Shown one piece after another: positions 50,838-62,189 of a stretch of 64,000 bases of DNA. Every line of letters begins with the position of its first letter. Position 1 is the first letter of the stretch. Under the pieces are notes generated by a model. The model did no database searches, was not told where the DNA came from, and saw only the letters and a list, made by a program, of their open reading frames with translations. Source of the DNA: Nakamurella leprariae (GTDB lineage Bacteria; Actinomycetota; Actinomycetes; Mycobacteriales; Nakamurellaceae); the NCBI RefSeq assembly GCF_016918035.1, contig NZ_JAERWK010000005.1, positions 124,001 through 188,000 on the forward strand. The letters are read 5' to 3'. The translations under genes were made by a program, and so were the position numbers.

Positions 50838-52139
50838 TCAGCCCGCGTCCGGCTCGTGCTTGCGGTTGTCGAACCGCCACAGCGACGGCCCCAGCCACGC
50901 GGCGACGACCACGCCCACCACGGTGAGGATGCCGCCGGCCACCACGGCGATCTCGGTGGTGGTCGCGGACGCGGCGAATCCGTGCGCCAGGTCGGCGACC
51001 CGCGGTCCGCCGGCCACCACGATGAGGAACACGCCCTGCATCCGGCCGCGCATCTCGTCGGTCGCCTCGACCTGCAGGATCGTGGTCCGGAAGGTGGCGC
51101 TGACCATGTCGGCCCAACCGCCGATGGCCAGCCAGAGCACGGCCAGCCACAGCACCGACGTCATCCCGAAGAACGTCACCGCGACGCCCCACAGCACGAT
51201 CGCCGCGATGATCGCGATGCCCTGCCGGTGCACCCGCTGCAGCCACCCGCTGGTCAGCCCACCGATGAGGGTGCCGATGCCCATGGCCGCGTTCAGCCAG
51301 CCCAGGGCCAGCCCGCCCTCCGGCGGCCCGCCGAAGGTCTCGGTCGCCATCTGCGGGAACAGCGCCCGAGGCATGCCGAACACCATCGCGATGATGTCGA
51401 CCACGAAGGTCATCAGCAGCAGCGGCTTGAGCTTGAGGTACTTGAGGCCGTCGACCACCTTGGCCCGGCCCCGACGCTCCCCCAGCGGCGGCAGGTGCGG
51501 CAGCCGGAACACCGCGTAGAGGATGCCGACGGTGGCCAGGGCGTCCAGGAAGTACAGCCAGGGCAGCCCGACCAGCGGCAGCAGGATGCCCAGCAGCAGC
51601 GGGCCGATGATGATGCCGGCCGCGAAGATGGTGGTGCTCAGGGCGTTCGCCGACGGCACCAGGGCCAACGGCACGATGCGCGGGATGATCGCCGAACGGG
51701 TCGGCTGATTCACCGCGAAGAAACCCGACTGCAGCGCGAGCAGGGCCAGGATCACCCACACCGACTCCGAGTCGGGCAGCGCCGCGAGCCACAGCCCGAT
51801 GCTGGTCAGCGCGATCCCGCTCGAGGTGATCATCAGCAACGTGCGCCGGTCGTAGGTGTCCGCGATCGCCCCACCGAGCAGCCCGAACACGACCAGCGGC
51901 ACCAGAGCGACCAACGACGAGACTCCGACCCAGGCCGAGCTGCCGGTGATGTCGAAGATCTGCGCCTGCACCGCGACCGCGGTCAGCTGGGTGCCGATGA
52001 CGGTGAACACCTGCCCGATGAACAGCCGCCGGTACTCCGGCACCGCGAGCGGGCGCAGGTCAGGTCCCCACCGGGGCGGTGGAGGCAGCGGGGTGTGATC
52101 GGGCGGGTCGTCGGGTGCGCTGGTGGACGGCCCGGTCAC
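50838..52139 (-). CDS. MFS exporter (EntS-like)
   Basis: A 433-residue MFS protein with about 12 hydrophobic segments and a Pro-rich N-terminal tail (1-25). It starts with 'LFIGQVFTVIGTQLTAVAVQAQIFDITGSSAWVG' and 'GLLGGAIADTYDRRTLLMITSSGIALTS', matching the MFS_3/EntS siderophore-exporter group. 'MFGMPRALFP' style loops follow. The GTG at 52139 overlaps the stop of the PdxH gene (GTGA), so both form one transcript. Substrate unknown; EntS resemblance is by fold only. Confidence 0.88.
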   Translation of the reverse strand: MTGPSTSAPDDPPDHTPLPPPPRWGPDLRPLAVPEYRRLFIGQVFTVIGTQLTAVAVQAQIFDITGSSAWVGVSSLVALVPLVVFGLLGGAIADTYDRRTLLMITSSGIALTSIGLWLAALPDSESVWVILALLALQSGFFAVNQPTRSAIIPRIVPLALVPSANALSTTIFAAGIIIGPLLLGILLPLVGLPWLYFLDALATVGILYAVFRLPHLPPLGERRGRAKVVDGLKYLKLKPLLLMTFVVDIIAMVFGMPRALFPQMATETFGGPPEGGLALGWLNAAMGIGTLIGGLTSGWLQRVHRQGIAIIAAIVLWGVAVTFFGMTSVLWLAVLWLAIGGWADMVSATFRTTILQVEATDEMRGRMQGVFLIVVAGGPRVADLAHGFAASATTTEIAVVAGGILTVVGVVVAAWLGPSLWRFDNRKHEPDAG

Positions 52140-52837
52140 GGAGCGAGCCGCTGCACGGTCCAGGCGGCCGGGTCGAGCACGTCGCTGCCGGCGTCCCGGA
52201 CGAAGACCAACCGGTCGTGCATGCGACCGCGCCGCCCCTGCCAGAACTCCACCAGCGTGGGCACGATCCGCCAGCCACCCCAGAACGGCGGCACCGGCAC
52301 CGCCGGCGCCTGCTCGTCGTCGGCCGCGCCGAACCGGGCTTCGACCTGCAGCTGCAGCGCGTCCAGCGCGGCCCGGTCGGTCAGCGGCCGCGACTGCGGA
52401 CTGGCCCAGGCCCCGATCTGCGAGCCGCGGGGACGCTGCGCCCAGTAGGCCTCGGTCTCGGAGGCGTCCACCCGCTCCGCCCGACCGCGGACGTGGATCT
52501 GCCGCTGCAGCTCGTACCAGGGGAAGGTGGCGCTCACCGACGGGTTGACCGCCAGGTCCCGGCTCTTGGCCGACTCGTAGTTCGTGTAGAAGACGACGCC
52601 ACGTGCGTCGTACCCCTTGGCCAGCACCGACCGCGACGAGACGGTGCCGTCGGCGGACGCGGTCGCCACCACCATCGCGTTCGGCTCCCGGAGGCCGCCG
52701 CGGACCGCGTCCTGCATCCACCGGCGGAACTGGGCGGGCCAGTCCGGCTCGAGGTCGGTCTCGGTCAGGCCGGCCCGCTCGTAGCTCTGCCGCATCTGCG
52801 CCAGGTCCGGACCCGTCTGGTCCTGCTCGGTGCTCAT
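52136..52837 (-). CDS. pdxH: Pyridoxamine 5'-phosphate oxidase
   Basis: A 233-residue flavin-dependent oxidase. It makes pyridoxal 5'-phosphate from the pyridoxamine or pyridoxine phosphate. Characteristic parts are 'EPNAMVVATASADGTVSSRSVLAKGYDARGVVFYTNYESAKSRDLAVNP', 'RQIHVRGRAERV', and the ending 'RLVFVRDAGSD...WTVQRLAP', with the family's R-L-x-P. ATG 52837. It is the first gene of a two-gene unit with the MFS exporter and is divergent from citA. Confidence 0.95.
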   Translation of the reverse strand: MSTEQDQTGPDLAQMRQSYERAGLTETDLEPDWPAQFRRWMQDAVRGGLREPNAMVVATASADGTVSSRSVLAKGYDARGVVFYTNYESAKSRDLAVNPSVSATFPWYELQRQIHVRGRAERVDASETEAYWAQRPRGSQIGAWASPQSRPLTDRAALDALQLQVEARFGAADDEQAPAVPVPPFWGGWRIVPTLVEFWQGRRGRMHDRLVFVRDAGSDVLDPAAWTVQRLAP

Positions 52838-53121
52838 CGCCTCGTCGTCCCCGTGGTCGTCCGTCGCGGCCCGTCCGGGCCAGCTCCTTTCATACGCCGT
52901 CCGAAGGACCCGCCGACACCGGGCCAGTCCCGGACCGGTGGCCCGGTCGCCGGGGAACGGCCGCACCCGGCATCGGGCACGTGACCAAGCACACCCCACG
53001 GCGGCCTTCCCGCCCGGCCGCCACGCGCCGACAGTGGGCGCATCCCGCCCCACTGCTGTGGCGAGGCCCATCGGCGCGGCAGCATCCCCTGCATCCGACG
53101 GCCTGCCGGAGAGGACCAGTC

Positions 53122-55486
<2,365 letters not shown>

Positions 55487-55494
55487 CCGCTGCT

Positions 55495-55540
55495 CCCGCC
55501 GGGCCCGGCGCGCCTGACCGAGGCGCCGGGTCCCGGCGGG
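55495..55540. terminator. Terminator hairpin after serC
   Basis: A 17-base left arm (55495-55511) pairs with an 18-base right arm (55523-55540) with one bulged base and an 11-base loop, 9 bp after the serC stop and before sepH. Confidence 0.75.
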
Positions 55541-55577
55541 CTAGCCTTCGCCGGACGGCGTTCGGGAGGAGATCGCG

Positions 55578-56726
55578 ATGCGGATGCTGCAGGTGACCGG
55601 GCTGGACGAGGACCGGTCCTGCGTGCGGTGCACGGATCCGGAGACCGGTGACAGCTTCGGCATCGCCGTCGACGACCAGCTCCGGGCGTTGCTCACCGCT
55701 CCCGCTCGGCCGACCGTCCGTACCCCCGCCCGCCCGGCCGGTCCGTCGGCGTCGGCCCAGGCCGCCGACTCCGTGCTCACCGAGCCGCAGCTGCGGCCCC
55801 GCGAGATCCAGGCCCGCATCCGGGCCGGTGCGACCGTGCAGGAGGTCGCCGACGCGGCCGGGGTCGGCGTCGGCCGGATCGAGCGCTTCGCCTACCCGGT
55901 GCTGCTCGAGCGCTCGGCGATGGCCGAGAAGGGCCGTCGGGCCGTCGCCGTCATCGGCGGCACCACCTCGCGCAACACCCTCGAGGACATCGTCCGCGAC
56001 ACCGTCGCCGCCCGCGGACAGGACCCGGCCCAGCTCACCTGGGACGCCCACCGCACCCAGGACGGATGGGTGATCTCGGCGGTCTGGCTGGTCGGGCGCA
56101 GCGCCAACCGCGCCCAGTTCATGGTCCACCCCGGTCCGGGGTCGGGCACCGTCACCGCCTTCGACGACGCCGCCCGCCAGCTGCTGGATCCGGCCCCGCA
56201 GCCGCTGCGCACCGTCGACCGGCGCGCCGAGACGGTGCCGGGTGTCTCGTCCGCCGACGAGCAGGCCGCCCGGACCGTCGGCGGCAGCGAGTTCCTGGCC
56301 GCCCTGGAGACGTCGCGGCACCCCGCGCTGCGGGCCCGCCGCACCGGCACCTCCGGTGACTTCCCGATCGTGCCGGCCGGCCGGTCCAGCGCCGCCCCGG
56401 CGCACCGGCCGATGTCGGCGCCGGTGGTCCGCCCCACCGAGTCGGCCCCGACCCCGGTGCTGCCGGCCGAGTCGGTCGCGCCCGCGGTCGTCGAGCCGCC
56501 CGCACCGAGCACCGTCTCCACTCCGACGGCCACTCCGGCCACCACCGGAACCTCCGAGCCGTCTGCGACCACCCCGGCGGTGCCGGCGTCCGGCGCCGCT
56601 CCGCTGGACGCCCTGTTCGCCACGCCCGAGGGCACCCCGGGGGCTCCAGCCCAGGCGCCCAAGCGTCCGCGGCCGACCATGCCGTCCTGGGACGACCTGC
56701 TGCTGGGCAACAAGCCGCGCAGCTGA
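55578..56726 (+). CDS. sepH: Septation protein SepH
   Basis: A 382-residue SepH. The N-terminal DUF3071 begins 'MLQVTGLDEDRSCVRCTDPETGDSFGIAVDDQLR', with the helix-turn-helix-like 'GATVQEVADAAGVGVGRIERFAYPVLLERSAMAEKGR'. A disordered Pro/Ala/Thr/Ser linker (about 260-355) is followed by the conserved end 'RPTMPSWDDLLLG'. SepH binds FtsZ and helps Z-ring assembly in actinobacteria. The ATG at 55578 has GGGAGGAG before it. It is convergent with the DUF2537-like gene. Confidence 0.94.
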   Translation: MRMLQVTGLDEDRSCVRCTDPETGDSFGIAVDDQLRALLTAPARPTVRTPARPAGPSASAQAADSVLTEPQLRPREIQARIRAGATVQEVADAAGVGVGRIERFAYPVLLERSAMAEKGRRAVAVIGGTTSRNTLEDIVRDTVAARGQDPAQLTWDAHRTQDGWVISAVWLVGRSANRAQFMVHPGPGSGTVTAFDDAARQLLDPAPQPLRTVDRRAETVPGVSSADEQAARTVGGSEFLAALETSRHPALRARRTGTSGDFPIVPAGRSSAAPAHRPMSAPVVRPTESAPTPVLPAESVAPAVVEPPAPSTVSTPTATPATTGTSEPSATTPAVPASGAAPLDALFATPEGTPGAPAQAPKRPRPTMPSWDDLLLGNKPRS

Positions 56727-56756
56727 TCCGACACGGAGGGGGCGTGGCATCGCCGG

Positions 56757-57164
56757 TCAGACGATGAGGACCACGCCGATCCAGCCGGCGACCACGCCGA
56801 CCGCCGCGCCGGCGGCCAACCAGCGCAGCACCGGCACCCGCCGCAGGATCCACAACCCCGGCATCACCCCGACCGCGACGATGAGCGAGACCAGCACCGC
56901 GACGAGCGGCTGATCGGTCAGCACCGATCCGAGCGTCAGCACCGCCACCGCGGCCACCAGGGCGCACACGGCGGCGACGGCCAGACCCGGACCCCACGGC
57001 ACGCCGTCGGCGGTGGCGCGGGCGGTCTGCACCCAGGCCCACGACTCCCCCGGCTCGCGCGGACCGGGCGGCCCCTCGGCCGGCCCGCCGTCGAACTCCA
57101 CGAGATCGTCGGCGCTGTCGGCAGTCTCGGGCGCAGCGGGCGGCGTCGGGTCGGCGGTGCTCAC
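56757..57164 (-). CDS. DUF2537-like membrane protein
   Basis: A 135-residue protein with an acidic/Pro-rich cytoplasmic start (1-55) and three hydrophobic helices (about 58-130). I believe its place matches Rv0882 (DUF2537) in the mycobacterial block. Function unknown. GTG 57164; a 5-bp gap separates it from the methylase upstream, so they are co-transcribed. Confidence 0.75.
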   Translation of the reverse strand: MSTADPTPPAAPETADSADDLVEFDGGPAEGPPGPREPGESWAWVQTARATADGVPWGPGLAVAAVCALVAAVAVLTLGSVLTDQPLVAVLVSLIVAVGVMPGLWILRRVPVLRWLAAGAAVGVVAGWIGVVLIV

Positions 57165-57169
57165 GCCGC

Positions 57170-57973
57170 TCAGTCTCCCGGATCGACGGACGCGAACGCG
57201 ATCGCCCCGGCGGTCGCCACGTTCAGCGAGTCGACCGTCCCGCTCATCGGGATCCGCACCCAGGCGTCCGAGGCGGCGAGCGCCTCGTCCGTCAGGCCCG
57301 GTCCCTCGGAGCCGAGCAGGACGGCCACGCGTCCCCGCAGGTCGGCCCGGCGCAGTGGGACGGCCTCCGCGCGTGGCGTCATGGCCACCACCCGGAACCC
57401 GTGCGCGCGCACCAGCTCCAGCCCGGCACCGACGGGACCGGGCAACGGCGCGAACGGCACCGCGAGTACGTTGCCCATCGAGACCCGCACGCTGCGCCGG
57501 TACAGCGGATCGGCGCAGCCGGGCGCGAGCAGCACCGCGTCGACCCGCAGGGCGGCGGCGTTCCGGAAGATCGACCCGAGGTTCTCGTGATCGCCCACAC
57601 CCTCCAGCACGGCGACCGTGCGGGCCCGGGCCAGCAACTCGGCCGCCGGTGGGAAGAGGGCCCGGTCGGCCGTGGCCAGCACGCCGCGGTTGAGGTGGAA
57701 GCCGACGACCTCGGCCATCACCTCGGCCGATGCGACGAAGCACGGCAGCTCGGGCCGGTCGACCAGGCCGTCGGCCAGTTCCTCGAACCGCCGGGCCACC
57801 CCCAGCATGCCGCGCACCGGATAGGCGGACGCCAGCATCCGGCGCACCACCACGGTGCCCTCGGCGATGACCAGCCCCTGTCCGCCGGGCCGATCGGGCC
57901 GGCGGTCGGCCCGCTTGAGGTCGCGGAAGTCGGCGAGCCGCGGGTCGTCCGGGTCGGTGACCGGGATCAGCAC
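57170..57973 (-). CDS. SpoU/TrmH-family RNA methyltransferase
   Basis: A 267-residue SPOUT methylase. The N-terminal substrate-binding part has 'DPRLADFRDLKRADRRPDR', and the SPOUT core has 'VAVLEGVGDHENLGSIFRNAAAL', 'GCADPLYRRSVRVSMGNVLAVP', 'VAVLLGSEGPGL' and 'RIPMSGTVDSLNVATAGAIAF', with the trefoil-knot SAM site. It methylates the 2'-O of a ribose in rRNA or tRNA; the exact site is unknown. GTG 57973 is the first start codon in frame after the MarR stop. It matches mycobacterial Rv0881 in context. Confidence 0.92.
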   Translation of the reverse strand: MLIPVTDPDDPRLADFRDLKRADRRPDRPGGQGLVIAEGTVVVRRMLASAYPVRGMLGVARRFEELADGLVDRPELPCFVASAEVMAEVVGFHLNRGVLATADRALFPPAAELLARARTVAVLEGVGDHENLGSIFRNAAALRVDAVLLAPGCADPLYRRSVRVSMGNVLAVPFAPLPGPVGAGLELVRAHGFRVVAMTPRAEAVPLRRADLRGRVAVLLGSEGPGLTDEALAASDAWVRIPMSGTVDSLNVATAGAIAFASVDPGD

Positions 57974-57984
57974 GGGCGGCTCGT

Positions 57985-58413
57985 TCAGTCGGACGCGGCG
58001 AGCCGGTCCAGGATGCCGGTGGCCTTCTCCAGCACGGCACGGTCCCGCTGGGACAGCTGGGCCAGCTGCTGGCCGAGCCACAGCTCCCGGGCCCGGACCA
58101 GGTTCTCGATCTCCGCGGTGCCGGTGTCGGTGATCGTCACCAGCACCTGCCGACCGTCGTCGGGATTGCCCTGCCGGGTGACCAGGCCGGACTGTTCCAG
58201 GGCGCTGACCACACGGGTGATGGACGGCGGTTTGACCTGCTCCTTGGCGGCCAGCTCGCCCGCGGTCAGCGGTCCTTCCCGCCAGATGACCGACAGCGCC
58301 GACATCTGGGTCAGGGTCAGGGCGTGGGCCGGGTGATCCTCCTGGCGCATCCGGCGGGTGAGCCGGTGCACGGCCAATCGGAGCTCGCTGGCCAACTCGG
58401 CGACGTCAGGCAC
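57985..58413 (-). CDS. MarR-family regulator
   Basis: A 142-residue winged-helix regulator. 'LTAGELAAKEQVKPPSITRVVSALEQSGLVTRQGNPDDGRQVLVTITD' is the DNA-binding helix and wing, with dimer helices at each end. It should bind a palindrome near its own promoter; one lies at 58439. It probably represses the downstream methylase and DUF2537 genes as one transcript with itself. Effector unknown. Confidence 0.92.
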   Translation of the reverse strand: MPDVAELASELRLAVHRLTRRMRQEDHPAHALTLTQMSALSVIWREGPLTAGELAAKEQVKPPSITRVVSALEQSGLVTRQGNPDDGRQVLVTITDTGTAEIENLVRARELWLGQQLAQLSQRDRAVLEKATGILDRLAASD

Positions 58414-58438
58414 GCCGCTGAGCCTAGTGGTCAGAGGA

Positions 58439-58484
58439 TCACCCGCGGGTGAATCACGTTCGCGGATGGGGATCTGTGTGATTC
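58439..58484. promoter_or_regulatory. Palindromes before MarR gene
   Basis: A perfect 14-bp palindrome TCACCCGCGGGTGA (58439-58452), 25 bp before the ATG, followed by GAATCAC (58451-58457) and its complement GTGATTC (58478-58484). These are candidate operator sites for the MarR protein. Confidence 0.55.
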
Positions 58485-58548
58485 GGGTCCGGCATCACGG
58501 GGAATCCCTCACGGTCCCCGGTCCATCGCCCAGGACCCCGGGTCCGGG

Positions 58549-58869
58549 TCAGCGCAACTGCTCGTCGAGCGCCATCTGGTTGGCCGAGCGGCGACCGCGG
58601 CGGGCGGCGTGCCGCTGCCAGAAGTAGATGGACAGCCCCATCAGCCCGAGCACCCAGCCGGCCAGGCAGGTCCACAACCAGATCATCGCGTCGTGCTCGC
58701 GCAGCGGCCTGGTGAAGAACAGCAGCACCACGAAGGCCACGAACCACAGCGCGGTGGTGGGGATGACGATGTGGGCGAGGTTGGCCCGGACCGGCGGCAG
58801 CGGCGGCGGCGGCGGCGTCAGGGTCGGGACGGGGGCATCGTGATCGGGCTGTCGCTCCGGCTGCACCAC
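58549..58869 (-). CDS. DUF2530 small membrane protein
   Basis: A 106-residue protein with a Pro-rich start (residues 1-30), two hydrophobic helices ('HIVIPTTALWFVAFVVLLFF' and 'AMIWLWTCLAGWVLGLMGLSIYFW') and an Arg-rich end. Matches the DUF2530 pattern of actinobacteria (Rv0879c position). Function unknown. Starts at GTG 58869, 58866 or 58905 are possible; I prefer 58869 by N-terminal length. Confidence 0.8.
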   Translation of the reverse strand: MVQPERQPDHDAPVPTLTPPPPPLPPVRANLAHIVIPTTALWFVAFVVLLFFTRPLREHDAMIWLWTCLAGWVLGLMGLSIYFWQRHAARRGRRSANQMALDEQLR

Positions 58870-58930
58870 AGGCGACAGCGTACGGGCCGCACCCCGCCCA
58901 CCCACGCACCTCGGCGATCACCCGCCGACC

Positions 58931-61900
58931 TCACCACGGATCGAGCGCGGTCTCGGCCAGTCCCACCGGATCGGCCGCGGCGGCGGCCACCGCGCGGGCC
59001 CGCGCCGACCAGCGGCCACTCACCCAGGCCGCGATCCGGCCGGTCCCGTCGGCCGAGCCGTCGGTCCACCAGCGTCCGCCGTCGCCCGGCCACCACCGGA
59101 CGGGCACCGACCGGTCGCCGTCCAGCACGGCCAGCCCGGGCCGGGCGTCGACCCGGTCGACCAGCGCCTCGACCGCCGGCCCGATCCAGCCCAGCGCGGC
59201 CGCAGCCGTACGGATGGCGACCGTCAGGTCCTGGCGCGACGGCCCCGCCGGATCACCATGGTCGGAGCCCGCCACCGGCAACCCGCCCACCACCTCGGAG
59301 GCCAGGTCGAGATCGAGGATCTCGGCGGCCTGCCGGGCGTCTCCGGCAGGCGCCACGCTCCGCGCGGCCGGGAAGATCTGCGCGGCCCACGGTGCGTCGA
59401 GCACGGCCGCGTCGTCCGCCGGCACCACCGCCCCGGTCAGGGTGCGGACCTCCGCGGGCAGCTCGACGGGCACGACGGCGTCCCGGTGCTCGGTCAGCAC
59501 CGCGAGCACCGCAGCGGTGGCCGGACCCACCACCGCCGCGGGCAGCGTCCGCCGGTCGTCGGCCCACCGGTCGACGAGCACCTGCGGCTCCTCCGCCGCG
59601 TCGGCCAGGTCGGTGAGCAACCCGATCCGGTCGGCCAGGGGCAGCGCCGTCCCCACCGGGGCCTCGTCGTACAGGCCGACCAGCTCGTGCGCGGACGACG
59701 TGCGCCACCGCCGCAGCGGCACCCCGTCCAGCTCGGCCCAACGGGCCAGCCACCAGCGGGTGTACGACGGCCGCCCGGCCACGTCGGCCAACGCCGGGCG
59801 GACCGCCGGATCGGCGGCCAGCAGGGCCAGCGCCTCCGGCCACCGGTGGCGATCCACCAGATCCAGGTCGGTGACGACGCTGAGCTCCCCGGGCGGCAGC
59901 ACGCCCGCCGCCTCGCACTCAGCCCACCACGCGTCCAGATCGGGCACGCCGTCCGGAGCGTCGTCCGGGTCGGTGAGGTCGGTGACCAGCAGCACCCGGA
60001 AGCCGGACCGGACCCCGACCGCCTCCAGCACCGCCGCCGGGTAGCGCTGCGCCCAGGGCGGTGCGACGACGGGCAGCTCGGCATCCGCGGCCAGGACCGC
60101 GGCCAGCGGCGATCCCGGCGCGAGCAGCTCCCCGGCCGGCCAGGCCTGGCCGTCCTCGTCGGACAGCAGCAGGGCGTCCAGCACCCCGGGCGCCGCCCGG
60201 CCACCGACCGCGACCAGGTCGAGCAGCACCGCGGCGAACGCCTCGAGCTCGGCCGGCTCCGGGTCGACGTCGTCGAGGTCGTCCCGTCGGCGCTCCAGGT
60301 CGGCGACGACGGCCGGGTGGCCGAGCACGGTGTCCGGGTCGGCCCGGCGGGCGCCGATCCGCTCCAGCAGCGGGTGGGCAGCGGCCGGGTGGACCAGCGC
60401 CAGCCCGGGCACGGCGCGACCCGCGGCCAGCACCACCGCCGCGTCCGGGCCGGACGGCGGCAGCAGGCAGCGGGCCGGCCCGATCACCGTCCGCCCGTCC
60501 ACCAGCGGCACCGGCAGGTCGGCCAGCTCCTGGGCGTCCTGCTCGGCGAGCGCGTCGTACACCGCCGCCCAGAAGGCCGGTCCCCGGTCCAGCGCGCCCA
60601 GCGCGGCCGACACCTGCGACGGGCCGATCGCGGACGCTCCGAGGGTGCGCAGCAGCGTGTCCGCCGAGGTGCCCGGAGGCAGCGGCCAGTCGGTGACGGC
60701 GAGCAACCCGGGCACCGCCTCGGCCAGCACCGCCGCCCCGTCCGGCGTCAGGCCGGGCAGCCACTGGGCCCGGTCCGGCGTCACCGGCTCGCCGGTGGCC
60801 GACGGGAGCCACGGGGTGTCGCGCAGCAGGTCCAGCAGGGCGGTGCGGATCCGGGCGTCCACCGGTCCGGCCGGGAACCCGGACACCGGGACCACGGCGG
60901 CGCGGTGTCGCGGGGCGACCGCCGACACCAGGTCGAGGTGGGTCAGCGCCGCCTGGTCCAGCAGGAAGTCGTTCAGCGGGCCGGCGGCCAGCCGACGCCG
61001 GGTGTCGTCCACCGCGAACGTCCCGATCAACCGGGCCGAGGCGGTGATCAACTCGTCGGTGGGCGTCGGCGCGCCCAGCGGGGCCGCCGCCACCGGGCCG
61101 AGGTGCGGCACCGCCCCGCCGGCGGCCGGACCGTCCAGCGGATCGTCGGCGGGTCGCTCGGCGTCGCCGTCGGTCACCGGGTCGATCATCGGGTCGATCA
61201 TCGGGTCGATCATCGGGTCGGTCATCGGGGTGGTCATCGGGGTGGTCACCGGGAGGATCCAGCGCACCGACCACGTCGTGCGGTCACGCTCCTCCACCGG
61301 CCGCCCGGTCAGCAAGTCCGGAGGGACCCGGCCGGTCCGACCCGCAGCCAGGTAGGACCGGTCCGCGGACGGACCGTCGGGCCGGCGGACGCGCAGGGTG
61401 AACACTTCGGTCGTCGCGGCGGGCGACGGATCCGGGGCGGCCGGTGTCCGGGTGACCACCACCTCCGGGAGATCGAGCTCGGCCAGGCCGGGCAGCGACC
61501 AGAACAGTTCGTCGGCCCATCCCGGCCCGGGGTCGGCGGGAGCGGCCAGGTGCCGCGACCAGTCCGCGGCGCTCTCCGGGTGCCGCAGCGGCAACCGGAT
61601 CTCCGTGGTGAAGCCGGCCGGCGGCCGGGTGTCCGGCCCGACCGGGACCGGCCACGGCAGCCGGAGCGCCGGGACCGCCCCGTCGCGTCGGCTCACTTCG
61701 GCGGTCAGCGCCGCGACGTCCAGCCGGGTCGCCGCGGCCAGCGTCGCGGCCCGGTCGAACCGCACCGATCCGCTGGTCGACAGCACGATCGGGGCGTCGG
61801 TGACGTCCAGGACGGCGGTGAAGCCGACCCCGAAGTGCCCGACCGACGCGGACCCGGCGGCACGCTTGGCCGACGCGCGCAGCGAGGCCAACGCGACGAC

Positions 61901-62173
61901 GCCGTCCGCGGTCACCGGCGCGCCGGTGTTGGCCACCCGCAGCTCGCCGCCCACCAGCCGGATCCGCAGCCGCGCGGGCACGCCGGCGTCAGCGGCCGCG
62001 TCGACGGCGTTGGCGGCCAGCTCGGTGAGCACCCGCCCGGCGTAGCCGCCGACGGCCAGCGCCTCCTCGGCGTTGGCGTCCTCCCGGAACCGGGCCGGGG
62101 AAGCGGCCCACGCCTGCAGCACGGCACGGCGGATCGCGCCGGTGTCGAACGGGTCCGGATCGTCCGGGGTCAC
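58931..62173 (-). CDS. Large sacsin/Hsp90-like GHKL ATPase protein
   Basis: A 1080-residue protein. The N-terminal 240 residues show the GHKL ATPase fold as in Hsp90 and sacsin: 'LTELAANAVDAAADAG' (N box), 'LRVANTGAPVTADGV' (DxG-like, here N-T-G), and 'SVGHFGVGFTAVLDV' (G box). The rest is Ala/Asp/Val-rich without a family I can name. Between about 310 and 335 a Thr-Pro-Met / Asp-Pro-Met repeat (12-bp unit, six copies) forms a linker. It may be a chaperone or DNA-damage sensor; inference only. It sits near DUF3027 and DUF2530 as in other actinobacteria. Confidence 0.8.
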   Translation of the reverse strand: MTPDDPDPFDTGAIRRAVLQAWAASPARFREDANAEEALAVGGYAGRVLTELAANAVDAAADAGVPARLRIRLVGGELRVANTGAPVTADGVVALASLRASAKRAAGSASVGHFGVGFTAVLDVTDAPIVLSTSGSVRFDRAATLAAATRLDVAALTAEVSRRDGAVPALRLPWPVPVGPDTRPPAGFTTEIRLPLRHPESAADWSRHLAAPADPGPGWADELFWSLPGLAELDLPEVVVTRTPAAPDPSPAATTEVFTLRVRRPDGPSADRSYLAAGRTGRVPPDLLTGRPVEERDRTTWSVRWILPVTTPMTTPMTDPMIDPMIDPMIDPVTDGDAERPADDPLDGPAAGGAVPHLGPVAAAPLGAPTPTDELITASARLIGTFAVDDTRRRLAAGPLNDFLLDQAALTHLDLVSAVAPRHRAAVVPVSGFPAGPVDARIRTALLDLLRDTPWLPSATGEPVTPDRAQWLPGLTPDGAAVLAEAVPGLLAVTDWPLPPGTSADTLLRTLGASAIGPSQVSAALGALDRGPAFWAAVYDALAEQDAQELADLPVPLVDGRTVIGPARCLLPPSGPDAAVVLAAGRAVPGLALVHPAAAHPLLERIGARRADPDTVLGHPAVVADLERRRDDLDDVDPEPAELEAFAAVLLDLVAVGGRAAPGVLDALLLSDEDGQAWPAGELLAPGSPLAAVLAADAELPVVAPPWAQRYPAAVLEAVGVRSGFRVLLVTDLTDPDDAPDGVPDLDAWWAECEAAGVLPPGELSVVTDLDLVDRHRWPEALALLAADPAVRPALADVAGRPSYTRWWLARWAELDGVPLRRWRTSSAHELVGLYDEAPVGTALPLADRIGLLTDLADAAEEPQVLVDRWADDRRTLPAAVVGPATAAVLAVLTEHRDAVVPVELPAEVRTLTGAVVPADDAAVLDAPWAAQIFPAARSVAPAGDARQAAEILDLDLASEVVGGLPVAGSDHGDPAGPSRQDLTVAIRTAAAALGWIGPAVEALVDRVDARPGLAVLDGDRSVPVRWWPGDGGRWWTDGSADGTGRIAAWVSGRWSARARAVAAAAADPVGLAETALDPW
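61179..61250 (-). repeat. 12-bp tandem repeat in the GHKL protein
   Basis: Six units of 12 bp. On the plus strand the first three are GGGTCGATCATC, then GGGTCGGTCATC, GGGGTGGTCATC and GGGGTGGTCACC. It encodes a Thr/Asp-Pro-Met-Thr/Ile repeat in the linker after the ATPase domain. Units become more diverged in one direction, as expected of stepwise expansion. Confidence 0.9.
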
Positions 62174-62189
62174 GCGCAGCGGATCCGGC

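Noticed and set aside
61179-61250. CRISPR array
   Set aside because: Units are contiguous 12-mers without spacers and lie inside a coding sequence.
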